Of a DNA stretch of 48,776 nt, positions 33,742 to 42,406 are shown one piece after another. The notes under the pieces are model-generated. The model saw nothing but the letters and a program-made list of their open reading frames with translations, was not told the DNA's origin and did not search any database. How positions within the stretch are numbered: position 1 is the first letter of the stretch; each line of letters starts with the position of its first letter. A program made the translations under genes and the position numbers. Location: NCBI RefSeq assembly GCF_002154505.1, contig NZ_MUBM01000073.1, positions 1 through 48,776 of the forward strand, given 5' to 3'. The DNA is from Streptomyces carpinensis. Its GTDB lineage: Bacteria > Actinomycetota > Actinomycetes > Streptomycetales > Streptomycetaceae.

Positions 33742-33803
33742 TTGACAAGCCAGTCCGGGGGTCCGCATGCTACCGGCCTGAAATCAAATCTGAGATCTCA
33801 AGT
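33742..33803 (+). promoter_or_regulatory. promoter and CTGAGATCTCAAGT motif of the AbrB fusion gene
   Basis: TTGACA at 33742-33747 is a consensus -35 box; a CATGCT (33766-33771) 18 bp later could be the -10. The 14-bp motif (33790-33803) falls just downstream of the predicted start point and is identical to that at 32229-32242. A position over the transcription start fits repression. Confidence 0.55.
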
Positions 33804-33819
33804 ACCGGATCGAGGAGTC

Positions 33820-35268
33820 ATGGACCGTCCGGAAACCGTTCACATCCGCAGCAATGGGCAGGTCACCCTGCCCATGCCGGTCCGCCGTGCGGCCGAACTG
33901 CACGAGGGTGACGTCCTGGAGGTCGTCCTCCAAGACGATGGAACGATCCTGCTGCGCCCGGTCGCGGTCCTCGACCGCCTGCAGGCGGACCTTGTCTACC
34001 GGGTCGGGGACCAGTCCGTGCCGGAGCTTGCCGAGGACGACATCAGGGAACGGGCCCGCGGGCTGGTCCGACGCCGTCGGCTTCCGGTCACCACCGGGCG
34101 TGCGCTCGACGCACTGGTGGAGCGCTACCAGCGCGGTGACCTGACCCAGCGGGCGTTCATCAACGAGGCACTGATGCTGGGCCTGCCCTCGGCGTCGATC
34201 ACGGCGCTGCTTTCGGGCATCGACCCAACCCCCGCCGAAGAGCCTCGCGCGCCCGCCGTGGCCGAGGAGGCACCGCAGGCGGCCGTACGAATCGCCCAGG
34301 CGTACCACTCGCTGCTGTATCTGCCGCTGTACATCGCCCATGACGTCGGATTCTTCGCGGACGAGGGGGTACGGGTCGAGATCACCACCGCCGGCGGCGG
34401 CACCGAGGCCTGGTCCGCGGTGGAGGCCGGCATCGCCGACTATTCCGTCCACGATCCGGTGTTCACCGTCCGAGCCTTCGAGCAGGGGATCGAGGACGCG
34501 GTCGTGGTCGGCAGCATCTGCAACGGGCAGGCCATCCTGGCGCTGGCCGCGGACCCGGCCGTGGAGGCCACCGACGACCCGCGTGTCTTCAGCACGCGCA
34601 CCATCGCCGGGCGCACCGTCGCCACCCAGCCCCAGCCCGACTCGCAGTGGGCCCTGCTGCGCTACCTTCAGTTCCTTTACCAGGCGGGCCCCGAGTCTTC
34701 CTACCGCGGCCTCCAGGTGCCGATCGGCAGGGAGCCGGACCCCGTTCTGGCCGGGCAGGCTGACATCTGCCTCGCCTTTCCGCCACAGGCGGACGTGGCC
34801 ATGTCGAAGGGCCTGCACGAGGTCTTGGACTTCTCCAGCTTTTTGGGCCCGTACCTGCTGTCAGCGCTGGCTACGCGACGTGGCACCGTGCAGGACAAGC
34901 CCGCACAGCACAAAGCGGTGATCACCGCGCTGGAGAAAGCCTGCCAGTACGCCCATGCCTTCCCGGACGAAGCGGTCCGGGTGGCTCAACTGGAATTCAC
35001 CGACGTCGACCCGAAAGTGATCGAGAGCGCTACACGGCGCTGCCTGTCGCGCAACTTCCTGCCGCCCCATATCGCGGTGGATCGCGAGGCCTGGCAGGAG
35101 AACGGCGTTCTCAACAAGTTCGTCGGTACCACTCAGCGATACCACTCATCGGCCGAACTGGTCGACAACGAGATGGGTCTTCACGTCTATCGCACGCTCG
35201 GCAATCTCCGCCTCGTGTGGGACGGCCCCCGCCCCATCGGGAAACCGGTCGCCACAACAGGAGCGTGA
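33820..35268 (+). CDS. fusion of AbrB/SpoVT DNA-binding domain with NMT1/NrtA-type substrate-binding domain
   Basis: The 482-residue protein starts with a swapped-hairpin AbrB domain (about 5-48: VHIRSNGQVTLPMPVRRAAE, then LHEGDVLEVVLQDDGTILLR). A helical linker with an Arg-rich patch (RRRR, about 84-87) covers 60-135, followed by an acidic Ala/Pro hinge. From about 155 it is a periplasmic-binding-protein fold of the NMT1/THI5/NrtA group: LLYLPLYIAHDVGFFADEGV, GGGTEAWSAVEAGIADYSVH, then PIGREPDPVLAGQADICLAF. No signal peptide or lipobox exists, so it is not an ABC binding protein at the membrane. I infer a one-component ligand-responsive regulator. ATG 33820 has GAGGAG very close (2 bp). It precedes an NCS1 permease gene. 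Confidence 0.85.
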   Translation: MDRPETVHIRSNGQVTLPMPVRRAAELHEGDVLEVVLQDDGTILLRPVAVLDRLQADLVYRVGDQSVPELAEDDIRERARGLVRRRRLPVTTGRALDALVERYQRGDLTQRAFINEALMLGLPSASITALLSGIDPTPAEEPRAPAVAEEAPQAAVRIAQAYHSLLYLPLYIAHDVGFFADEGVRVEITTAGGGTEAWSAVEAGIADYSVHDPVFTVRAFEQGIEDAVVVGSICNGQAILALAADPAVEATDDPRVFSTRTIAGRTVATQPQPDSQWALLRYLQFLYQAGPESSYRGLQVPIGREPDPVLAGQADICLAFPPQADVAMSKGLHEVLDFSSFLGPYLLSALATRRGTVQDKPAQHKAVITALEKACQYAHAFPDEAVRVAQLEFTDVDPKVIESATRRCLSRNFLPPHIAVDREAWQENGVLNKFVGTTQRYHSSAELVDNEMGLHVYRTLGNLRLVWDGPRPIGKPVATTGA

Positions 35269-35282
35269 TCCGACGGACGTGA

Positions 35283-35313
35283 GGTGAGTCCGGCACAGCA
35301 CGCCGGACTCACC
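35283..35313 (+). promoter_or_regulatory. 12-bp perfect stem-loop between the fusion gene and permease
   Basis: GGTGAGTCCGGC (35283-35294) pairs perfectly with GCCGGACTCACC (35302-35313) over a 7-nt loop, 15 bp after the fusion gene stop and 37 bp before the permease GTG. It may be a terminator, attenuator or RNA-processing signal that lowers or protects permease mRNA. Confidence 0.6.
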
Positions 35314-35349
35314 AGACAGCAATCACCCGTGCCCGAGGAAAGCTGCAGC

Positions 35350-36786
35350 GTGAGCATACTAGAGAAGTTCAGAGGACCGACCACATCGATCGACGACCAG
35401 ATCGAGAGCTTCGCGATCAACCGGGTGCCCGCGCATCTGCGGTGGCCCATACCCGCCATCAGCCTCGTGCTGCTCGGCAACGCCACCGCGATGTTCTTCT
35501 TCTCCTTCGGTGCCCAACAGGCATTCCTCGTGGGATGGCCCGGAATGCTTGCCCCGATCTCCTACTTCTTCTTCGGCGCCGTGGGCATCGGCATGCTCAC
35601 CATGCGCATGGCGAGCCGGGAAGGCCTGTCGCAGAACCTGCTCAGCAGGGGTCTCGGCTTCGGCAGCCGCGGCGCGGCGGTCACCTCGTTCATCTACGCC
35701 GTCAACTACGTCTACTACTTCCTCTTCGAGGGAACGATCGTCTCGCACGCGATCGCGAGATATTTCAAGATCGACATCAACTCTGTCGGCGGCATCGCCA
35801 TCTTCGCCGTGGTGGGCCTGGTCACCCTGCTGGTGGTCCGACGCGGCATGCACGCCATGTCGTTCCTCCAGTCCTGGGGCTTCCCACTGTTCCTGATCCT
35901 GCTCGGCTGGGGCCTGTTCAAGATGTTCACGGCTCACACCCCGGTCGGCGCGGGCGGCTGGCACGCCACCGGCGCCACGGGCAGCGCGGCGATGTGGAGC
36001 GCGTTCAGCCTGGCCAACGGCCAGATGATCTTCCAGGGCCTGATGGCGACCGACTACGGGCGTTTCGCCTCCCGCAACGTCCGCTACCGCGGCACTGCCG
36101 CCATCATGCTCGGTGAACTCATCCCGATGTTCGCAGTGATCTTCGTGGGTGCTTTCATCGGCGTCACGCTGCTGAACGAACTGCACGGACCGCACGCGCA
36201 GTCCAACGCCCAGGATCCGGGCTTCATGTTCGTATACCTCATGGGCGGGGTGGGTGTCGTCTTCGCCGTCATCACCCAGATCCGCATCAACGTCATGAAC
36301 CTGTACGGCGGTTCCATCGCGCTCTCGTCCGGATTCGACGTCGCCGCCAACTTCCGCCCCGGCCGCCAGTACTGGACGTACCTGGTCTGGATCCTGGGTG
36401 TCGTCTTCTACGCGTTCAACGTCATCGACCACCTGGACACGTTTCTGGCGATCACGGGCGTCCTCACCAACACCTGGGTTCTGATCATCCTCGCCGACTA
36501 CTTCGTGTGCCGCCGATGGATGAAACTCGGCCGGCCGGAGAACATCGAGTTCGAACCGCACGAGGTGCGGTCCTGGAACCCCTGCGGTCTCGCCTCACTC
36601 GCACTGGCGGTGCTGGTCGGCACGCTGGGCATCGTCGGTGTCTATCCGGTGTACTACGCGTCGTTCATCTCGATGTTGCTCGGCCCCGTCCTGCATGTCG
36701 CGTTCACCGCCGCGACCAGGGGCCGCTACTACAAGCCCGTCCAGGCGGACGGGGCCTCGGCGCAGCTGCACAGCGCCCTGTCATAG
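35350..36786 (+). CDS. NCS1-family permease (purine/cytosine/allantoin type), first
   Basis: A 478-residue plasma membrane protein with about 12 helices. Hallmarks are the N-terminal IESFAINRVPAHLRWPIPAI, helix 1 GNATAMFFFSFGAQQAFLVG and a buried polar patch in helix 6-8 (ATDYGRFASRNVRYRG; QIRINVMNLYGGSIALSSGF), typical of NCS1 nucleobase or related amide-ring compound symporters. GTG 35350 follows GAGGAAAG with 7-bp spacing; the upstream frame from 35284 would cross the hairpin. It likely imports the ligand sensed by the AbrB fusion protein or the substrate of the C69 hydrolase. Confidence 0.9.
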   Translation: MSILEKFRGPTTSIDDQIESFAINRVPAHLRWPIPAISLVLLGNATAMFFFSFGAQQAFLVGWPGMLAPISYFFFGAVGIGMLTMRMASREGLSQNLLSRGLGFGSRGAAVTSFIYAVNYVYYFLFEGTIVSHAIARYFKIDINSVGGIAIFAVVGLVTLLVVRRGMHAMSFLQSWGFPLFLILLGWGLFKMFTAHTPVGAGGWHATGATGSAAMWSAFSLANGQMIFQGLMATDYGRFASRNVRYRGTAAIMLGELIPMFAVIFVGAFIGVTLLNELHGPHAQSNAQDPGFMFVYLMGGVGVVFAVITQIRINVMNLYGGSIALSSGFDVAANFRPGRQYWTYLVWILGVVFYAFNVIDHLDTFLAITGVLTNTWVLIILADYFVCRRWMKLGRPENIEFEPHEVRSWNPCGLASLALAVLVGTLGIVGVYPVYYASFISMLLGPVLHVAFTAATRGRYYKPVQADGASAQLHSALS

Positions 36787-36805
36787 ATACTGGAGAGGTC
36801 TCCTG

Positions 36806-36843
36806 TTGACGTCTTCCCCTGCTTCAGCTGGGGGAGACGTCAA
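36806..36843 (+). terminator. strong stem-loop after the first NCS1 gene
   Basis: Bases 36806-36819 pair with 36830-36843 (TTGACGTCTTCCCC against GGGGGAGACGTCAA, one G-U pair) over a 10-nt loop, 20 bp after the stop codon. It also lies between convergent genes, so it may end both transcripts. Confidence 0.8.
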
Positions 36844-36851
36844 AGCGCGGT

Positions 36852-37100
36852 TCACCCCTCGCTCGCACGCCGCTGTCCGCGAGCAGGTCGCCGGGCGGTG
36901 GGGTGCCGGCGCATGTCGAGGAAGCAGCGCCGCCGGACGTGGGGTTGTCCCGGTTCCCGGGTCGTGCGCTCCGCCGAGGTTGCCGCCCACATCGACGCCA
37001 GTGCCGCTTGGAACGTGAATGCCGTCTGGTCGTCGGCGGCTGCACCATCCACCATGACCAGACCGGGCTCCGACACGAATACCTCGTTGATCGCATCCAC
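36852..37100 (-). CDS. DUF6207 family protein
   Basis: An 82-residue Streptomyces-type small protein: INEVFVSEPGLVMVDGAAAD, then DQTAFTFQAALASMWAATSA and ERTTREPGQPHVRRRCFLDM. The family is common in Streptomyces and has no known function. GTG 37100 gives the usual start just before INE, with AGGGG upstream. The Arg-rich tail is basic. It ends at the bidirectional stem-loop 36806-36843. Confidence 0.75.
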   Translation of the reverse strand: MDAINEVFVSEPGLVMVDGAAADDQTAFTFQAALASMWAATSAERTTREPGQPHVRRRCFLDMRRHPTARRPARGQRRASEG

Positions 37101-37577
37101 GACCCCTACGACGTGCCCCCTGGATGGGGGTCCTTCCGACGGCAAGGATTCATCCGACCGGGGAGCCGGTGGTTCGGGCGTCAGGGTGCCGGTGCTGGCC
37201 GCGGCGGCGGGTGAGGGGGCGATGATGAGGACGTCGTCGCCGGTGGCTGCGGGCCCGGGGGTGCGGTGGGAAGCCCGCGGGGGGTGGTGCGCCGGGTGCC
37301 CCGGCTGCGCGGGCACGACTCGATGGATGCCCTGGACCCTCGCTCCGTAGCGGTCGCGCGGCTTCTTGGCTCACCGGTGTTCCTCGTTCCGCGCCGGAGC
37401 CCGCGCCCTGCCGGCCAGCGAACACCGGTCTGGCGACGACCTCCGCGCCTGGCATGTCCGCAGCGCCCACCGTTTGCGCCGGCTGACATGCCGGCCATGC
37501 CGGCCGGGATCGTCGGCCGGCTGCGCACTGGTTGGCAGCTGCCAAGCCAACCCCGGGACTTCACGCCTGCCGATTGG
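37101..37577. other. 477-bp gap, no supported gene
   Basis: Frames here are Pro/Ala/Arg-rich in all phases. The region near 37460-37540 contains CCGGCCATGCCGGCCGG-type short palindromes, perhaps transposon debris. Confidence 0.4.
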
Positions 37578-38483
37578 TTAGCCGCCGACAATCCCGTAGC
37601 GCTCTTGAACCAGCCGCAGGTGCGTCCACGAGCGCAAGCCGACGACGCCGTCCATCGTCCCGATCCGGTCGAGCACGGCGATGGTGTCCTCGACCGAGGT
37701 GGTCACGATGGTGCCCACGGCGTCCGCGGTTCCGAGCGTCAGGGCCAGGAAGTCGACGGCGCCGATCTCCTTGATCTGGTGGAGAACGTCCTGCGCCGTC
37801 TCTTCGAGGTCGAGGGCGAAGCCGGTCATGAAGGAGCGGCCGAGCTTGGTCGGGTTCACCAGGGTGACGATCCGGATGACGCCCATGTCGAGCAGGTTGC
37901 GGACGCGTGCCCGAGTGGCCGCCGCTGACAGACCGACGTGCGCCGCGAGGTCGGCGTAACTGGTGCGGCCGTCGGCGCGGAGAAGATCGACCAGCGTGCG
38001 GTCGAGGTGGTCGACAGCGGGATCCGTGCCGACGGCGTCCCTCGGAGGAGGCAAGTGCGGCTCCATGACCACATCGGTGTAGACGAGCGTCTCGATGCGA
38101 GTGACGCCCTCGACGCCGCGGAGGCGGTCGACGACATTCCCAAGCCGGTGCAGGTCGGTGGTCCTGATCTCCGCGACGACGCCGGCACCTCCTGAGACGA
38201 TGGAAACGAACACTGTCTCGTCCTGGTCGGCGAGCATGCGGGCGACATCGTCGCGGCGCGCCCCGGTCACGCTGACAGAGAGATGGGCGTTGGCGTGGAT
38301 GCCGTCGAACTCGGGTCGGACGGTGGCCACCACGCGCAACACGCCGTCTTCGAAGAGCCGCAGCACGCGCGATCGGACGGCCTTGCGGGACAGGCCTACC
38401 CGCCCGGCGAGCGACTCGAAGGAGGCGCGGCCGTCCTCGCGCAGGGCCTCAACGAGCTCGAGGTCGGTTTCGGTCAGGTTCAC
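37578..38483 (-). CDS. two-domain Lrp/AsnC family regulator
   Basis: The 301-residue protein is a tandem of two Lrp units. Unit 1: helix-turn-helix in EALREDGRASFESLAGRVGL, then SRKAVRSRVLRLFEDG, and a RAM ligand domain. Unit 2 starts at about 155: LVDLLRADGRTSYADLAAHV, then GLSAAATRARVRNLLDMGVI, and a second RAM domain. Most Lrp proteins have one unit of ~150 residues; double ones are frequent in actinomycetes. GTG 38483 matches the family start. No ribosome site is visible and TACCCT lies 12 bp upstream, so the mRNA may be leaderless. It diverges from the second NCS1 permease, its likely target. Confidence 0.92.
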   Translation of the reverse strand: MNLTETDLELVEALREDGRASFESLAGRVGLSRKAVRSRVLRLFEDGVLRVVATVRPEFDGIHANAHLSVSVTGARRDDVARMLADQDETVFVSIVSGGAGVVAEIRTTDLHRLGNVVDRLRGVEGVTRIETLVYTDVVMEPHLPPPRDAVGTDPAVDHLDRTLVDLLRADGRTSYADLAAHVGLSAAATRARVRNLLDMGVIRIVTLVNPTKLGRSFMTGFALDLEETAQDVLHQIKEIGAVDFLALTLGTADAVGTIVTTSVEDTIAVLDRIGTMDGVVGLRSWTHLRLVQERYGIVGG

Positions 38484-38640
38484 CGGGCTCAGGGTAGCGA
38501 ATCGGATGCGGTGAGACCGTTCAGCAATCAAAACGGGCGTTGACGATGAGCTACCGGATACATATCGTTTGAGCCGCTCGCGCTTGGCGAGTCATTCGGA
38601 CCAACAGCCGGGGCCTCCGGCACGAATCGCAGGAGATCCG
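38484..38640. promoter_or_regulatory. divergent promoter region between lrp-type regulator and permease
   Basis: The 157-bp gap must hold both promoters. GAGCTACCGGATACATATCG near 38550 is the most AT-rich part and the likely promoter core. I see no perfect repeat long enough to call an operator. Confidence 0.4.
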
Positions 38641-40068
38641 GTGAGAACAGACGAGCGCAGCCGCTCAGGTGGGATCGAGACCCACACCATCGACTTCATC
38701 CCGTCGACCGAGCGCCGCGGCAAGCCGTGGCACCTGTTCACGCTGTGGTTCGGTGCGAACAGCGTCATCGTCAGCGTGGTCACCGCCTCGATCCTGGTCG
38801 GCGGCGGCATGTCGTTCGCCTGGTCGGTCGCGGCCATCGTCATCGGCTTCGCGCTCGGCGGGTTCCTCGCGGCCTTCCACTCGGCCCAGGGCCCTCAGCT
38901 CGGCATCCCGCAGATGATCCAGAGCCGCGCCCAGTTCGGGTACGTCGGCGGTGTCGTCCCGATGATCATCGCGGAGATCAACTACCTGGTCTTCTTCGCC
39001 GCTGCGCCGGCGATCTGCGGTCTGCTGGCCAACGCGGTGTGGGGCTGGAACGTCTACCTGGTCGCCGTGGTCGTCACCGCGATCACCTTCGTGGTGGCGC
39101 TCTTCGGCTACGACCTCAGCCATCGACTGGCGAAGTACCTCAGCGTCGCCTCGGTGGTGGTCTTCGGGATCCTGACGATCCTGGTGCTCAGTCACTCGGG
39201 CATCGACCACCCGACCACGCACAACCTGCACACCGGCGGCTTCCAGACCGGCCTGTTCCTCACCGGCATAGCGGTGACCTTCGTCTACGCCGCGGGCTAC
39301 GCACCGTACATCGCCGACTACTCTCGCTACCTGCCGGAGTCGACCTCGACTCGTGCGACCGCCTGGTGGACCTACGCCGGCATCGTGATCTCGGGCATCT
39401 GGTTGTTCGTGCTCGGCGCCTACCTGACCACCGTGACCGGCTTCGGCGTCGACACCCTGGGCTCGGTGGTCCAGGTGAGCGACTCCTTCAGCAAGGCCTT
39501 CACCGCGCTGCTGGTGATCGTGGTGATGGGCATCCAGGTGCTGCAGGGCTCGCTGTCGATGTACGCCGGTGGCAACACCGCGATCAGTATCGCCACCTCG
39601 CTGCGCCGTACCGTCGCGCCGGTCGAGGCGAGCCTGCGCACCCGACTGTGGTCACTCGTGCCCTTCGCGCTCGTCTGCCTGGTCGCGACCATCGCCTATT
39701 CGAAGAGCTTCACCAGCGCCTTCACCGACGCCCTCGGGGTTGTGCTGATCCTGCTGATCCCGTGGTCGGCGATCAACCTCGCCGACTTCTACTTCGTCCG
39801 CGACGGCCATTACGACGTGGAGGCGATCTTCGACCCGAACGGCGAGTACGGACGTGTCAACGTCGCCGGCGCGATCAGCTTTCTGCTCGGCTTCGTGGTC
39901 GAGCTCCCCTTCGCCAACCTCGGCTTCTGGGCCGGGCCCGTCGCGCACAAGCTCGACGGCGGCGACCTGTCCTGGCTGGTCGGCATCGTGGTCAGCGGTG
40001 CCTGCTACCTGTTCATGACCCGGACCGCGCGCGTCGCGGTCAGTACTCCGGAGGTGTCCACCCGATGA
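38641..40068 (+). CDS. NCS1-family permease (purine/cytosine type), second
   Basis: A 475-residue transporter with about 12 helices: THTIDFIPSTERRGKPWHLF before helix 1, LWFGANSVIVSVVTASILVG, QMIQSRAQFGYVGGVVP (the GxQMxxRxxFG motif of cytosine permeases) and YAPYIADYSRYLP. The N-terminus and motif are closest to the CodB-like purine-cytosine permease group. GTG 38641 has CAGGAG 7 bp upstream. Its stop overlaps the amidohydrolase start (ATGA), so the two are translationally coupled and probably act on the same compound. Confidence 0.92.
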   Translation: MRTDERSRSGGIETHTIDFIPSTERRGKPWHLFTLWFGANSVIVSVVTASILVGGGMSFAWSVAAIVIGFALGGFLAAFHSAQGPQLGIPQMIQSRAQFGYVGGVVPMIIAEINYLVFFAAAPAICGLLANAVWGWNVYLVAVVVTAITFVVALFGYDLSHRLAKYLSVASVVVFGILTILVLSHSGIDHPTTHNLHTGGFQTGLFLTGIAVTFVYAAGYAPYIADYSRYLPESTSTRATAWWTYAGIVISGIWLFVLGAYLTTVTGFGVDTLGSVVQVSDSFSKAFTALLVIVVMGIQVLQGSLSMYAGGNTAISIATSLRRTVAPVEASLRTRLWSLVPFALVCLVATIAYSKSFTSAFTDALGVVLILLIPWSAINLADFYFVRDGHYDVEAIFDPNGEYGRVNVAGAISFLLGFVVELPFANLGFWAGPVAHKLDGGDLSWLVGIVVSGACYLFMTRTARVAVSTPEVSTR

Positions 40069-41684
40069 GCTCGACCATCCTGACCGGCGGCCCCGTCCGC
40101 ACCATGACCGACGACGGTCACGTGCCCGAGGCGGTGCTGATCCATGACGGCGTGGTGCAGGCGATCGGCACCCTCACCGAGATGCGCCGCTCGGCGTACG
40201 AGACGCCCGAGATCGTCGACCTCGACGGCCGCACGCTGATGCCGGGCTTCGTCGACGCTCACGCCCACACCATCCTGCACGGGTCCGCGATCGACTGGGT
40301 AGACCTCTCCGGCGCCCGCAGCATCGACGACGTCGTGCACCTCCTCGGCGACCGTGCCACCGCGCGTCCCGGTGAGGCCGTTCGCGGCTACGGCTACGAC
40401 CAGTCCAAGCTCGTCGAGGGCCGGCACCCGTCGGCGGCCGACCTCGACCGGGTGACCCGTGACCGCGTGGTCCAGATCCAGCACGCCAGCGGGCACGGCT
40501 ACGTGGTCAACACGCTTGCCCTGCGCCAGGCGAACATCACCGCCGCGACCCCGACGCCCATCGGTGGCCGGATCGACCGCGACGCCGACGGCGAGCCGAC
40601 GGGTGTTCTTTTCGACTCCGCGTGTGACCTGCTGACCGGTGCCGAGGGCGTCAAGGTGCGCAACCACGGCCCCAACTTCCACCTCCCGATGACGCACGCC
40701 GAGATCGACCACCTCTTCGACCTTGGTCAGCGCTCGCTGCTCGAGGCCGGCATCACCACGATGTGCGACGCCCAAGTCACGCAGCTGGAGATGGACAGCT
40801 ATCTGCGGGCACGGGACGAGGGCCGGTTGCGGATGCGCACCGAGATGCTGGCGCTGTCGAGCAACCTCGAGCACCTCACAGGGCTCGGCATGAGCTCTCG
40901 GCTGGGCGACGACCAGCTGCGGCTGTGGGGCGTCAAGCTCTACGCCGACGGCTCGGTCATCGCGCGTACGGCGTACCTCAACGGGCACGCCTGCTGCGGA
41001 AAGCCCTCGCCCAACGGCTACCTCTACCACGAGCCCGAGGAACTCACCGCCCTCATCACCACGGCCCACCGCCTCGGCCTGAGCACAGCCACCCACGCCC
41101 AGGGGCCGCTGCCCATCGGCGTGGTCCTCGACGCCGTGGCCAGCGCCCGCGCCGAACGGCCGCGCACCGGCCTGGTGCACCGCATCGAGCACTGCGGCTT
41201 CCCGACCAGCGAGCAGATCGGCCGGATGGCCGACCTGCACGTCGTGCCCGTGCCGCAGCCGATGCAAGTGAGCCTCTACGGCGACTCGCTGATGGACGAG
41301 TTCGGCGAGTTCGGCGGCCGGTTCTACCCGTACGGCGAGTTCGAGCAGGCCGGCGTCCCGGTCGTCATCTCCTCCGATGCGCCGGTGACCATGCCCAACC
41401 CGCTCCAGGCGGTGTGGGCCGCAGTCACCCGTGAGACCCTCGGCGGTGCCGTCTCGGGCGACGAGGCGCAGCAGGCCAGCCGCGCCAACGCTCTGCGCGG
41501 CGTCACCGTCACCCCGGCGCAGATGCTGGGCCGCCAGGACATCGGCGTCATCCGCCCCGGCGCCAAGGCCGACCTCGTGTTCCTCGAAGCGGACCCCGTC
41601 ACGGTGCCTGTCGAACGGCTACCCAAGATCGGCGTGACCGAGTCGTGGATCGGCGGAGAAGAGGTCACCCTCGGCTACCGGTAA
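40065..41684 (+). CDS. amidohydrolase family protein, YtcJ-like
   Basis: A 539-residue metal-dependent hydrolase of the YtcJ/NfdA group: VRTMTDDGHVPEAVLIHDGV, LDGRTLMPGFVDAHAHT (the HxH metal site), GYGYDQSKLVEGRHPSAADL, HASGHGYVVNT, WGVKLYADGS (metal-bridging Lys), STATHAQG, HRIEHC and SSDAPV (the Asp). NfdA-like members cleave N-substituted formamides, others cleave related amides. No signal peptide; cytosolic. ATG 40065 overlaps the permease stop. The last codons run into the end of an IS701 remnant on the other strand. Confidence 0.92.
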   Translation: MSSTILTGGPVRTMTDDGHVPEAVLIHDGVVQAIGTLTEMRRSAYETPEIVDLDGRTLMPGFVDAHAHTILHGSAIDWVDLSGARSIDDVVHLLGDRATARPGEAVRGYGYDQSKLVEGRHPSAADLDRVTRDRVVQIQHASGHGYVVNTLALRQANITAATPTPIGGRIDRDADGEPTGVLFDSACDLLTGAEGVKVRNHGPNFHLPMTHAEIDHLFDLGQRSLLEAGITTMCDAQVTQLEMDSYLRARDEGRLRMRTEMLALSSNLEHLTGLGMSSRLGDDQLRLWGVKLYADGSVIARTAYLNGHACCGKPSPNGYLYHEPEELTALITTAHRLGLSTATHAQGPLPIGVVLDAVASARAERPRTGLVHRIEHCGFPTSEQIGRMADLHVVPVPQPMQVSLYGDSLMDEFGEFGGRFYPYGEFEQAGVPVVISSDAPVTMPNPLQAVWAAVTRETLGGAVSGDEAQQASRANALRGVTVTPAQMLGRQDIGVIRPGAKADLVFLEADPVTVPVERLPKIGVTESWIGGEEVTLGYR

Positions 41685-42406
41685 TTCGTTGAATTCGGCA
41701 GTAGAGGTCGATGCCGGCCGGTGGTGACTGCGTCGATCAGGGCTTGGAGCTCGAAGGGTGGGTCCTTGTCCGTCCAGGCTCGCCACCATCGCTTGAGGGT
41801 GGCGGCGGGGGTGAGCCAGCAGCGGATGGCCCGTAAGGCCTTGGCCAGCAGGGCGGTTGGGGCTGGTGGGGTAAGGCCGGGGCCCCCTCTCCGGCCTCTC
41901 GTCGGGCAAGGCTCCGGCGCGGTTGCATCCAGCGGTCCGCGTGGGTCGAACCACTGGTCCCAGCTGAAGGAGAAGGCGCCGTTGACCAAGGTCTGGTGGC
42001 GGCGGATGGCGCGGTTGGAGCGGACTTGGAAGTCGGCCCGGCCGAGTTCATCCTTGACCTGTTTGTAGCTCTGCTCGATCCACGGCCGCAGGCCGTAGAG
42101 GCGGACGATCTCGGTGAGGTCGGCGGGCGGGTGCGGGCTGGTGGAGGCGTGAAGGTGCGTCGGAGTGGGGCAGGGGGTGGTCAGGTACCAGGTGGCCTTC
42201 TCCGGCAGTCCGGCCTGGTCGGTGGTGGCCACGACCAGCCGGCAGGGTGAGCCGGGGCCGTAGCCGCCCAGCCGGGTGTCAGCGGCCCACCAGGTCTCGG
42301 TGTGCCCGTCGCGGAAGTGACGCTCCACCGGCGTCCAGTCGCGCCGGTCGTTGACCTGCTCGGCCTCCCAGGCGGGCTCGGGCAGGAAGAACTGCAGCCG
42401 CTGCAC
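41675..42406 (-). mobile_element. IS701-family transposase C-terminal remnant
   Basis: The 243-codon minus frame contains DTRLGGYGPGSPCRLVVATT, YLTTPCPTP and RLYGLRPWIEQSYKQVKDEL, then FQVRSNRAIRRHQTLVNGAF, the typical C-terminal half of IS701-type DDE transposases (the final catalytic Glu is in IEQSYKQ). The N-terminal half with the first two Asp residues is absent; upstream to 42678 nothing recognisable is left. It overlaps the amidohydrolase end by 10 bp. Confidence 0.75.

Noticed and set aside
38727..40064. Open frame upstream of the amidohydrolase start, making a 985-codon ORF
   Set aside because: Before 40065 the translation is Arg/Pro/His-rich and out of phase with the clear NCS1 permease. 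Only the part from ATG 40065 has the amidohydrolase domains.
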